Source: Thiobacillus denitrificans
Lineage (GTDB): Bacteria; Pseudomonadota; Gammaproteobacteria; Burkholderiales; Thiobacillaceae
DNA length: 64,000 bases
Direction: 5' to 3'
NCBI GenBank assembly: GCA_002343685.1
Contig: DDRS01000007.1
Coordinates: forward strand, 1 to 64,000
Part shown: positions 52,711 to 60,515 of the stretch, in pieces
Position numbering within the stretch: the first letter of the stretch is position 1
How the letters are laid out: every line of letters begins with the position of its first letter
Program-made: the position numbers and the translations under genes
Notes under the pieces: model-generated
What the model was told of the DNA's origin: nothing
What the model saw: the letters and a program-made list of their open reading frames with translations, nothing else
The model's database searches: none

Positions 52711-54513
52711 ATGCAAAAAACACTTTCCAAACTCGCCCTCGTCTGTCCTCTCTGGGTTTACAGGATGCTCCCCTTTCTCCGCTGGTGGCCTTCGGTCAAC
52801 GGCAGCACAACCCGCGACGACGCGATGGCGGGGCTTACGGGTGCCCTGATCGTGCTGCCCCAGGGTGTGGCCTTCGCCACCATTGCCGGCATGCCGCCCG
52901 AATACGGTCTTTACGCGGCGATGATGCCGGCCATCATCGCCGCGTTGTTCGGCTCGTCATGGCATCTCGTGTCCGGGCCCACCACCGCCATTTCGATCGC
53001 CGTGTTTGCGTCGGTCAGCCCGTTTGCCCATCCCGGCACACCCGAATTCATCAGCCTGGTGCTGACTCTGACCTTCATGACCGGGGTCTTCCAGCTCATT
53101 CTGGGCTTGGCGCGCATGGGCGTGCTCGTCAACTTCATTTCCCATACGGTCGTGATCGGCTTTACGGCCGGCGCGGCCATGCTCATCGCAGGCAGCCAGA
53201 TCAAGAACTTCTTCGGGGTCAGCATCCCGCGCGGCACGCCGTTCTTCGAGATCCTGTCCTTGTTCGTCCAGCACCTCCAGGACATCAACCCCTACGTCAC
53301 GGCGGTATCCGTCATCACGCTTGCCTCGGGCATCCTGGTCAAGCGCTTCATGCCCAAGTTCCCCTACATGATCGCCGCCATGCTGGTCGGCAGCTTTGCA
53401 GCCCTGTTCCTGAACGCGCGTTACGGCGTGGAGGCCACCCACATCAAAACGGTCGGCGCCCTGCCGTCCGGCCTGCCGCCGCTGTCGTCGCCCGACTTCT
53501 CCTTCGGCGCGCTGAACCAGATGCTGTTCCCGTCCCTGATCATCACCATGCTGGCCCTGACGGAAGCAGTATCCATCTCGCGCGCCGTCGCCACGAAATC
53601 CGGGCAGCACATCGACGGCAACCAAGAATTCGTCGGCCAGGGACTCTCCAACGTGATCGGCAGCTTCTTCTCCAGCTACGCATCCAGCGGATCGTTCAAC
53701 CGCAGCGGGGTCAATTACGCGGCAGGCGCACGCACGCCCCTGGCCGCCGTGTTCGCATCGGTGTTTCTGCTGATCATCCTGTTGCTGGTTGCGCCCCTGG
53801 CCGCCTATCTGCCCGATGCGGCAATGGCCGGGATCCTGTTCCTGGTGGCCTGGAGTCTGATCGACTTCCACCATATCAGCCTGCTGCCCAAGATCAGCCG
53901 GCAGGAAACCATCGTCCTGTGGGTGACGCTCATCGGTACGCTGGTCGATCTGGAAAAAGGCATCTTCTTCGGCATCGCCCTGTCGCTGGTGTTCTACCTG
54001 TATCGCACCTCGCGCCCGGCACTCGAACCCGTGTTGCCCGACCCCGATCCCGCAAGCTACCACTACACGCCCCTCGATGGCCGGTCGGAGTGCCCGCAGA
54101 TAAAAATGATGCGGGTCAATGGCTCGATCTTCTTCGGCGCCGTCGCCCACCTGCAGCAGCAATTGCAGGAAATCGAAGAATCGGAACCCGAGCGCAAACA
54201 TCTGGTCGTCATGGCCAGCGGCATCAACTTTGTCGATCTGGCCGGAGCCGAATTCCTGGCCGAGGCCGCGCGCCAGCGGCGAAAAATGGGGGGGACCCTG
54301 TCTTTCTATCGCATGAAGAACAGCCTGGCCGAGACGCTGAAACGCGGCCATTTCATGGAAGACGTCGGTGAAGAAAACCTGTTCCCGGCCAAAACCCGCC
54401 CTGCCGAGATCCTGTATCCGAAGCTCGACAACGAGATTTGCCGGAATTGCACCGTGCGCGCCTTCCCCATCTGCCACCAACATCTACCCAACGGAGAACC
54501 TCGCTCATCATGA
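52711..54513 (+). CDS. SulP-family anion transporter with STAS domain
   Basis: 600 residues. N-terminal SulP core of 12 to 14 membrane helices including the signature region (GLTGALIVLPQGVAFATIAG, PPEYGLYAAMMPAIIAALFG). A cytoplasmic STAS domain (about 455-560) contains ASGINFVDLAGAEFLAEAA. The C-terminus is unusual in carrying three cysteines: EICRNCTVRAFPICHQHLP. SulP proteins move sulfate, bicarbonate or other anions; the cyanobacterial BicA is a bicarbonate member. ATG 52711 has no strong ribosome site. The stop overlaps the gamma carbonic anhydrase start (ATGA), so both are made together, which favours bicarbonate. Confidence 0.92.
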   Translation: MQKTLSKLALVCPLWVYRMLPFLRWWPSVNGSTTRDDAMAGLTGALIVLPQGVAFATIAGMPPEYGLYAAMMPAIIAALFGSSWHLVSGPTTAISIAVFASVSPFAHPGTPEFISLVLTLTFMTGVFQLILGLARMGVLVNFISHTVVIGFTAGAAMLIAGSQIKNFFGVSIPRGTPFFEILSLFVQHLQDINPYVTAVSVITLASGILVKRFMPKFPYMIAAMLVGSFAALFLNARYGVEATHIKTVGALPSGLPPLSSPDFSFGALNQMLFPSLIITMLALTEAVSISRAVATKSGQHIDGNQEFVGQGLSNVIGSFFSSYASSGSFNRSGVNYAAGARTPLAAVFASVFLLIILLLVAPLAAYLPDAAMAGILFLVAWSLIDFHHISLLPKISRQETIVLWVTLIGTLVDLEKGIFFGIALSLVFYLYRTSRPALEPVLPDPDPASYHYTPLDGRSECPQIKMMRVNGSIFFGAVAHLQQQLQEIEESEPERKHLVVMASGINFVDLAGAEFLAEAARQRRKMGGTLSFYRMKNSLAETLKRGHFMEDVGEENLFPAKTRPAEILYPKLDNEICRNCTVRAFPICHQHLPNGEPRSS

Positions 54514-55070
54514 TCCGCAAAAACCCGTCCGGGCATTTGCCTGTCGTACATGACACCGCATTTGTCGACCCCACCGCCATTCTGTGCGGCAAGGTCATCG
54601 TAGAAGAAAACGTGTTCATCGGCCCCTACGCGGTGATCCGCGCCGACGAGGTGGACGATAACGGCGAGATGGAGCCCATCATCATCGGCGCCCATTCCAA
54701 TATCCAGGACGGCGTGGTCATCCACTGCAAGGCAGGCGGCGGCGTCACCATCGGACGGAGCACTTCCATCGCGCACCGCTCGATCGTGCACGGCCCCTGT
54801 ACTGTGGGCGATAACGTATTCGTCGGCTTCAACTCTGTGCTGTTCAACTGCATCGTGTCCGACGGCTCGGTCGTTCGCCACAACTCGGTGGTGGAAGGCT
54901 GCACCGTGCCGCCGGGCTTCTATATCCCCTCCACCGCCAACATCCACTCCGATGCCGACCTGGCGACGATCGAACGCGTATCGCCGCAGGCCGCCGACTT
55001 TTCGGAAAGCGTGGCGCAGGCCAACCACGAGCTGGTCAAAGGCTACAAGCGCATCCGCAACGAATTCTGA
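54510..55070 (+). CDS. Gamma-class carbonic anhydrase
   Basis: 186 residues, left-handed beta-helix with hexapeptide repeats (TAFVDPTAILCGKVIVEENV). The three zinc histidines H72, H89 and H94 (VVIHCKAGG, IAHRSIVHGP) have the 17- and 5-residue spacing of CcmM and CamH-type enzymes. R44, D46, N64 and Q66, conserved in gamma anhydrases, are present (VIRADE, SNIQDG). The Cam-type acidic loop with its proton-shuttle glutamate is absent, as in CamH. No signal peptide, so cytoplasmic. Translationally coupled to the SulP transporter. Homologous proteins are subunits of mitochondrial complex I in plants. Confidence 0.9.
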   Translation: MIRKNPSGHLPVVHDTAFVDPTAILCGKVIVEENVFIGPYAVIRADEVDDNGEMEPIIIGAHSNIQDGVVIHCKAGGGVTIGRSTSIAHRSIVHGPCTVGDNVFVGFNSVLFNCIVSDGSVVRHNSVVEGCTVPPGFYIPSTANIHSDADLATIERVSPQAADFSESVAQANHELVKGYKRIRNEF

Positions 55071-55094
55071 TTTTGGGAGGATGTCCTCCGGACA

Positions 55095-55292
55095 TCATTC
55101 CTCGCCCCGTGGCGCCGCAGCGGTCAGCCACTCGGGCAATTCCCTCCCGCCTGCATTGTCGATGATGTATTGACGGATCAATCGCCTCACGACCTGTGAC
55201 GGCGTCAGGTCGCGCTGCACGCAGATTTCTTCGAACAGCTTCTTTTTCCTGGGATCGATCAGAACGGTGAGCCGGGCTGTACGGTTTTCCAT
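55095..55292 (-). CDS. Ribbon-helix-helix (CopG/MetJ-type) regulator
   Basis: 65 residues from ATG 55292. MENRTARLTVLIDPRKKKLFEEI gives the ribbon strand and first helix, then ICVQRDLTPSQVVRRLIRQYI the second helix; this is the RHH fold, which binds DNA as a dimer. Upstream starts at 55316 (ATG) and 55364 (TTG) would extend across its probable operator and promoter. It lies between the gamma anhydrase gene and the hyf-like operon and is transcribed divergently from hyfB. Control of hyfB is inferred from position and the palindrome at 55316-55332. Confidence 0.8.
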   Translation of the reverse strand: MENRTARLTVLIDPRKKKLFEEICVQRDLTPSQVVRRLIRQYIIDNAGGRELPEWLTAAAPRGEE

Positions 55293-55315
55293 GGCAACAG
55301 AATAACGACTTGGCA

Positions 55316-55355
55316 TGTTAATCAGATTAACATTGTAGTTGATTTGGTTTGTCAA
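55316..55355 (-). promoter_or_regulatory. RHH promoter with overlapping palindromic operator
   Basis: The minus strand holds TTGACA (55355-55350), 17 bases, then TGTTAA (55332-55327), a good sigma70 promoter. The -10 lies inside a perfect 8-bp dyad TGTTAATCAGATTAACA (55316-55332), as expected for an autorepressed gene. On the plus strand TTGTAG-N17-TAGAAT (55333-55361) may be the hyfB promoter and abuts the same site. Confidence 0.6.
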
Positions 55356-55391
55356 TAGAATCAAATCTGGTCGGCTACGCGCGTACGTTCA

Positions 55392-57404
55392 ATGTCACAT
55401 TTGGCATCCCTTGACGCTCATGTCCTCGATTTGGCTTGGGCCGGGGTGCTGTACTGGTTGGGAGTGGGTTTTTCAGCGCTGCTGCTGCAACGCCAGCACG
55501 GCCTACTCACCCGACTGATCTTTCCCCTTGGCGCCTTGGGCGCATTGTTCATGGCAGGCATCGGCGTCGCAGGACTGCTGCTACCCGCCTCGTCCATGGT
55601 GCTGCCCATCGGCCTGCCCGACCTGCCGTTCCATCTACGGCTGGACGCCTTGTCTGCCTTCTTCATGGTGTTGCTGGGCGGCGCCGCATTCGGCATCACC
55701 GTGTATGCCTGCGGCTATTTCAGGAACATGGCTGCGGGTCCGCTCGCCCTGCTCGCCCTCTGGTACCACCTGTTCCTGGCCGGGATGGTCACGGTGCTGC
55801 TGGCCGACGATGCCTACGCGTTCATGGTGGCCTGGGAAGTGATGGCCTTGTCGTCCTACTTCCTCGTCACCACCGACCACAAGATTCCCGAGATCCGCCG
55901 CGCCGGGTTTCTCTATCTGCTGATTGCGCACATCGGCGCGGTGGCCCTGCTGCTCACCTTCGGCGTGCTGCAGGGCGGCCATGGGGACTACACCTTCAAC
56001 ACCATGCGCCTCGCGGAGATGACGCCGTTCTGGTCCTCGGCGGCCTTCCTGCTGGCGCTGTTCGGCTTCGGCGCCAAGGCGGGCCTGGTGCCGATACACG
56101 TGTGGCTGCCGGAAGCCCACCCCGCCGCGCCGTCGCCGGTATCGGCCCTGATGTCGGGCGTGATGCTGAAGACCGCCATCTACGGTCTTCTCCGCGTCAC
56201 CTTCGACCTGCTCAAAATACAGCTCGGCTGGTGGGGCACGCTGGCATTGGCGCTGGGCCTCGTGACCGCCCTGTACGGCGTGATCTTCGCCGCCGTACAG
56301 TCGGACATGAAACGCCTCCTGGCCTGGTCCTCGATCGAGAATATCGGTGTGATCGTCGCCGCCTTCGGCCTGACGCTGATTTTTCACACCGACGGCAAGG
56401 GCGCGCTGGCGGCACTGACGCTGACCGCCCTGCTGTACCACGCCCTCAACCATGCGTTCTTCAAGGGCCTGCTGTTCGTCGGCACGGGTTCGGTGCTGCA
56501 TGCCACCGGCGAGCGGCGCATGGGCCGTCTGGGCGGATTGATCCGCACCATGCCGTGGACAGCCTGGCTCACGCTGATCGGCGCGCTGGCCATCGCGGGC
56601 CTGCCGCCGCTCAATGGCTTCGTCTCGGAGTGGCTGTTGTTACAGGCCTTCCTGCTGACACCGGGACTCACCCAGCCCTACCTCAACATGGTGATTCCGG
56701 TGGCGGCAGCCACGGTGGCGCTCGCCGCCGCGCTCGCCGCCTACGTGATGGTGAAGTTTTACGGCGTCATCTTCCTTGGGCAGCCGCGCGATCCGGCGCT
56801 GCAACATGCACACGAGGCAAGCTGGCCGGAGCGCCTGGGTATGCTGTGGCTGGCTGGTGCCTGCATCCTGCTGGGGCTGTTTCCCACGCTGGTCATCCAG
56901 TGGCTGGAACCGGTCGTGCTGATGCTGACCGGACAACGCCTGTCCGGTATCAGCAACTGGCTGTTGCTGACGCCGGTGTCGGCGGAACGGGCGAGTTATG
57001 CGCCACTGATTTTCCTGGCGGGTGTCACAGCGGTGGTGGCGCTCACCTATCTGTGGGTACGCCGCGTCTATCATGGCAGGGTACGCCGCAGCGAACCGTG
57101 GGATTGCGGCTATCCGGAGCAGAATACGCGCATGCAGGACAGTGCCGAAGGCTTTGGCCAGCCGATCCGGCAGATCTTCGAGGTCTTCATGCGGGTGGAA
57201 CGCGAAACCCCCGACCCCTTCGACCATCACCCGCATTACCACGGTGACAGCCGCGACAAGCTCTGGCTATTGATCTACCAGCCCATCGCCGACCTGACTG
57301 CCTGGTTGTCGATGCAGGCTGCACGCCTGCAACATGGCCGCATCCAGTGGTACCTGATCTACAGCTTCGTCACCCTGATTTTCCTCCTGGTCTTGACACG
57401 ATGA
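55392..57404 (+). CDS. hyfB: HyfB-like proton-pumping subunit (NuoL/M family)
   Basis: 670 residues with about 16 membrane helices. Antiporter-like domain: the glutamate in AWEVMALSSYFLVTTDHK, lysines in GAKAGLVPIHVWLPEAHP and in GVMLKTAIYGLLR, and SDMKRLLAWSSIENIG. The C-terminal 100 residues (TRMQDSAEGFGQPIRQIFEV, VERETPDPFDHHPHYHG) resemble HycC/HyfB. It would move protons across the inner membrane. First gene of a six-gene operon; its stop overlaps the next start by ATGA. The symbol follows E. coli hyf names by homology only; the complex is not a hydrogenase. Confidence 0.9.
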   Translation: MSHLASLDAHVLDLAWAGVLYWLGVGFSALLLQRQHGLLTRLIFPLGALGALFMAGIGVAGLLLPASSMVLPIGLPDLPFHLRLDALSAFFMVLLGGAAFGITVYACGYFRNMAAGPLALLALWYHLFLAGMVTVLLADDAYAFMVAWEVMALSSYFLVTTDHKIPEIRRAGFLYLLIAHIGAVALLLTFGVLQGGHGDYTFNTMRLAEMTPFWSSAAFLLALFGFGAKAGLVPIHVWLPEAHPAAPSPVSALMSGVMLKTAIYGLLRVTFDLLKIQLGWWGTLALALGLVTALYGVIFAAVQSDMKRLLAWSSIENIGVIVAAFGLTLIFHTDGKGALAALTLTALLYHALNHAFFKGLLFVGTGSVLHATGERRMGRLGGLIRTMPWTAWLTLIGALAIAGLPPLNGFVSEWLLLQAFLLTPGLTQPYLNMVIPVAAATVALAAALAAYVMVKFYGVIFLGQPRDPALQHAHEASWPERLGMLWLAGACILLGLFPTLVIQWLEPVVLMLTGQRLSGISNWLLLTPVSAERASYAPLIFLAGVTAVVALTYLWVRRVYHGRVRRSEPWDCGYPEQNTRMQDSAEGFGQPIRQIFEVFMRVERETPDPFDHHPHYHGDSRDKLWLLIYQPIADLTAWLSMQAARLQHGRIQWYLIYSFVTLIFLLVLTR

Positions 57405-58345
57405 GCGCCGGCATTCTCCTGCAAATCGCCCAGACCCTGCTGGCCATCCTGCTGGCGCCGTTGCTCATGGGCTGGGTCAACCAGTGCCGCGCCTGGCTGC
57501 AGGGGCGCAGCGCGCCACCCATCACCCAACCCTATCGCAGCCTGCGCAAGCTGTTCCACAAGGACGCCGTCATCGCGCACAATGCCTCGCCACTGTTCCG
57601 CTTCGCGCCCTACATGAAGTTTGCCTGCATGGCGCTGGCAGCCGGCATCGTACCGACGATCGCCAACGACCTGCCCTTCTCGCCGGCAGCGGACGTCATT
57701 GCCCTGGTGGGCATCTTCGCGCTGGCACGGGTGTTCCTGGCGCTGGCGGCCATGGACATCGGCACCCCATTCGGCACCCTCGGGGCGCGAAGGGAAATGC
57801 TGGTGTCCTTCCTGGCCGAGCCAGCGCTGCTCATGGTGTTCTTCACCGCCAGCCTGATTTCGCAGTCCACTGAACTTCCCATCATCGTCGCCACCCTGGC
57901 GCACAAGACCTTCGCCATCCATCCCAGCCTGGCGTTCGCGGCGGTGGCGTTCTGGATGATCTCGGTGGCGGAGAACGCGCGCATCCCCGTTGACAATCCC
58001 AGTACGCACCTTGAATTGACGATGATCCACGAGGCCATGATCCTGGAGTATTCCGCCCGGCATCTCGCCCTGATCGAATGGGCGGCGGCATTGAAACTGT
58101 TCACCTACTCCGCGCTGGGCATCGCGCTGTTCCTGCCCTGGGGCATCGCGCCCCAAGGCGATATCGCCGCCCTGCCTTTGGCGCTGGCCGCCATCGTGGC
58201 GAAACTTGCGGTCGGCGGCGCCGCGTTGTCGTTCATGGAAGCCGTCTCCGCCAAGGTGCGCCTGTTCCGCGTTCCGGAGTTCCTCGGCACGGCCTTCCTG
58301 CTGGCGGTACTGGGCATGCTGATCCATTTCCTGCTGGAGGGATGA
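57401..58345 (+). CDS. hyfC: HyfC-like membrane subunit (NuoH/HycD family)
   Basis: 314 residues, eight membrane helices. The NuoH-type cytoplasmic loops are visible: QPYRSLRKLFHKDAVIAHNA after the first helix, FLAEPALLMVFF, and SVAENARIPVDNPSTHLELT followed by MIHEAMILEYSARHLALIEW. In complex I this subunit links the hydrophilic module and quinone cavity to the membrane arm; here it should join HyfG/HyfI to the pumps. Overlaps hyfB by four bases. The next gene follows after 48 bases. Confidence 0.9.
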   Translation: MSAGILLQIAQTLLAILLAPLLMGWVNQCRAWLQGRSAPPITQPYRSLRKLFHKDAVIAHNASPLFRFAPYMKFACMALAAGIVPTIANDLPFSPAADVIALVGIFALARVFLALAAMDIGTPFGTLGARREMLVSFLAEPALLMVFFTASLISQSTELPIIVATLAHKTFAIHPSLAFAAVAFWMISVAENARIPVDNPSTHLELTMIHEAMILEYSARHLALIEWAAALKLFTYSALGIALFLPWGIAPQGDIAALPLALAAIVAKLAVGGAALSFMEAVSAKVRLFRVPEFLGTAFLLAVLGMLIHFLLEG

Positions 58346-58393
58346 GATGAGGTCGAACGCGATTTGCACATTGAACGCCGGGCGGAAAACATC

Positions 58394-59059
58394 ATGACGG
58401 CACTGGCCTACCACCTGCAGATCGTCAACCTGCTTGCGGCCCTGCTGCTGCTGATCTCGTTTGCCATGTTGTCGCAGCGTCGCGTCGTCGGCCTGGTGAC
58501 CCTGTTCGCCTGGCAGGGTGCTGCGCTGGCCTTGTCCACGGCCATCGTCGCCTGGTCCACCGGCCAGCACCACCTGTACTACTCGGCGGCCATGACTCTG
58601 GGTCTCAAGGTGATCGCCATGCCTTGGTACTTCTACCACCTGGTGAAAAAGCTGAACGTGAACCGGGTCGTGGAACCGATGATCAACATCCCGACCACGA
58701 TGCTGATCGGCATCGTGCTGGTGATCTTCGCCTTCAACCTGGCGCTACCCATCTCGGAAATGTCCGGCACGGTGACGCGCTCAACCCTGGGCATCGCCAT
58801 GGCCTGCGTGCTGCTCGCCTTCCTCATGATGATCACGCGCACCAAGGCCATCCCGCAGGTGATCGGTTTCCTGTCCATGGAGAACGGCCTGTTCTTCGCC
58901 GCCACCAGCGCGACCTACGGCATGCCCCTGGTGGTGGAACTGGGCGTGGCCCTGGACGTGCTGGTCGGCGTATTCGTGCTCGGCATCTTTATCTTCCAGA
59001 TCCGCGAGACGTTCGACTCGCTGGATCTGAAGCACATGGAAAAGCTCAAGGAAAAATAG
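58394..59059 (+). CDS. hyfE: HyfE-like membrane subunit (NuoK-like)
   Basis: 221 residues, close to the 216 of E. coli HyfE. Six or seven membrane helices (LQIVNLLAALLLLISFAMLS, LFAWQGAALALSTAIVAWST, MTLGLKVIAMPWYFYHLVKK). The NuoK-like motif FLSMENGLFFAATSATYGMP holds the conserved glutamate. Start: ATG 58394 has a GCGGAAAAC purine site; TTG 58364 is an alternative. It ends with a charged helix (FDSLDLKHMEKLKEK). Part of the hyfBCEFGI-like operon. Confidence 0.9.
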   Translation: MTALAYHLQIVNLLAALLLLISFAMLSQRRVVGLVTLFAWQGAALALSTAIVAWSTGQHHLYYSAAMTLGLKVIAMPWYFYHLVKKLNVNRVVEPMINIPTTMLIGIVLVIFAFNLALPISEMSGTVTRSTLGIAMACVLLAFLMMITRTKAIPQVIGFLSMENGLFFAATSATYGMPLVVELGVALDVLVGVFVLGIFIFQIRETFDSLDLKHMEKLKEK

Positions 59060-59062
59060 GTC

Positions 59063-60514
59063 ATGGAACTGTTCTGGCTACTCGGCATTCCGCTGACAGG
59101 CGGCATTTTCCTGGCGCTGTGGGGCTACCGGCGCAACGCGCCGGAGATCAACGCGCTCTTCAGCCTGCTCACGCTGGCGATGGCGGCACTACTGACTGTG
59201 CGCATCGTCGAAGCGGGTCCGATGATGGTGGGCAACGGCTGGTTCTTCATCGATTCGTTCAATGTGTTCCTGGTTGCGCTGACCGCCTTCGTCGCTTTTA
59301 CCACCGCCCTGTTCTCGCGTCCCTACATGCGCATCGAACAGGAACACGGCCGCCTCAACGCCACGCGCCTGCGCCTGTATCACAGCAGCTACCAGATCTT
59401 CATCGGGGCCATGCTGCTGGCGCTGACCACCAACAACATGGGCATCCTGTGGGTGGCGATGGAGGCCGCGACGCTCGCCACCGTGCTGCTGGTCTCGCTG
59501 TATCGCACCCCGGCCTCGCTGGAAGCGGCCTGGAAATACTTCATCCTGTGCGGCGTAGGCATTGCGCTGGCGCTGTTCGGCACCATCCTGCTCTATTTCG
59601 CGGCGGAGAAAGTACTGGGTTCGGGCGGTAACGCGCTGTTGTGGACGCACCTGAACGGCGTGAAGGCGCAGCTCGAGCCTACGGTGCTGTCGCTGGCCTT
59701 TGTTTTCCTGCTGGTCGGTTACGGGACGAAAGTTGGCCTGGCGCCGCTGCACAGCTGGCTGCCGGATGCTCACGCCGAGGGCCCGACGCCGGTGTCCGCC
59801 GTGCTCTCCGGTCTGCTGCTCAACGTCGCACTGTATGCAGTGATGCGCTCCAAGGTGCTGGTGGACGGCGCGCTCGGCAACGACATGGCGGGTACGCTGA
59901 TGATGGGCTTCGGTTTGCTTTCCGTCGTGCTGGCGGCATTCCTGATCGTGCGTCAGACCGACGTCAAGCGCATGTTCGCCTACTCCTCCATCGAGCACAT
60001 GGGGCTGATCACGTTCGCTTTCGGCATGGGCGGCGCAGTGGCGAACTTTGCCGGCCTGCTGCACATGACCATGCATTCGCTCACCAAGTCCGCCATCTTC
60101 TTTGCCGTCGGCCATGCCACGCAAAAAACCGGCACGCAATTGATGGACGACATCCGCGGCCTCATCAAGACCAATCCCACCCTCGGCTGGGGCCTGATGC
60201 TCGGCACCGTCGCCATCCTCGGCATGCCGCCGTTCGGCGTGTTCGCCAGCGAATTCCTCATCATCACCACCGCCATGCACGAGCATCCCTGGGCCACACC
60301 CTTCCTGCTGCTGGCGCTGGGCGTGGCATTCGCCGCCATCTTCGGCAAGGTGCAGCCCATGGTGTTCGGCGAAACCGAGTTGCCGAAGCTGCCTTACCAG
60401 CCCGCGCAGACACCGGTGTTCCTGCATCTGGGGCTGGTGTTGATGCTGGGCCTGTTCATCCCGCCCTATCTCGCCGCCTGGTACAAGCAGGCGGCCCATC
60501 TGCTGGGAGGCTGA
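59063..60514 (+). CDS. hyfF: HyfF-like proton-pumping subunit (NuoN/M family)
   Basis: 483 residues, about 14 membrane helices; E. coli HyfF is about 40 longer. The second antiporter-like subunit: glutamate in WVAMEAATLATVLLVSLYR, YGTKVGLAPLHSWLPDAHAE with lysine, and QTDVKRMFAYSSIEHMGLI. Lies three bases after hyfE and two before hyfG, so tightly linked. Together with HyfB it gives the complex two proton pathways. Confidence 0.9.
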   Translation: MELFWLLGIPLTGGIFLALWGYRRNAPEINALFSLLTLAMAALLTVRIVEAGPMMVGNGWFFIDSFNVFLVALTAFVAFTTALFSRPYMRIEQEHGRLNATRLRLYHSSYQIFIGAMLLALTTNNMGILWVAMEAATLATVLLVSLYRTPASLEAAWKYFILCGVGIALALFGTILLYFAAEKVLGSGGNALLWTHLNGVKAQLEPTVLSLAFVFLLVGYGTKVGLAPLHSWLPDAHAEGPTPVSAVLSGLLLNVALYAVMRSKVLVDGALGNDMAGTLMMGFGLLSVVLAAFLIVRQTDVKRMFAYSSIEHMGLITFAFGMGGAVANFAGLLHMTMHSLTKSAIFFAVGHATQKTGTQLMDDIRGLIKTNPTLGWGLMLGTVAILGMPPFGVFASEFLIITTAMHEHPWATPFLLLALGVAFAAIFGKVQPMVFGETELPKLPYQPAQTPVFLHLGLVLMLGLFIPPYLAAWYKQAAHLLGG

Positions 60515-60515
60515 G

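Noticed and set aside
52957..54483. Minus-strand frame of 508 codons
   Set aside because: Shadow of the SulP gene; no recognisable motif, while the plus strand encodes a full SulP-STAS protein.
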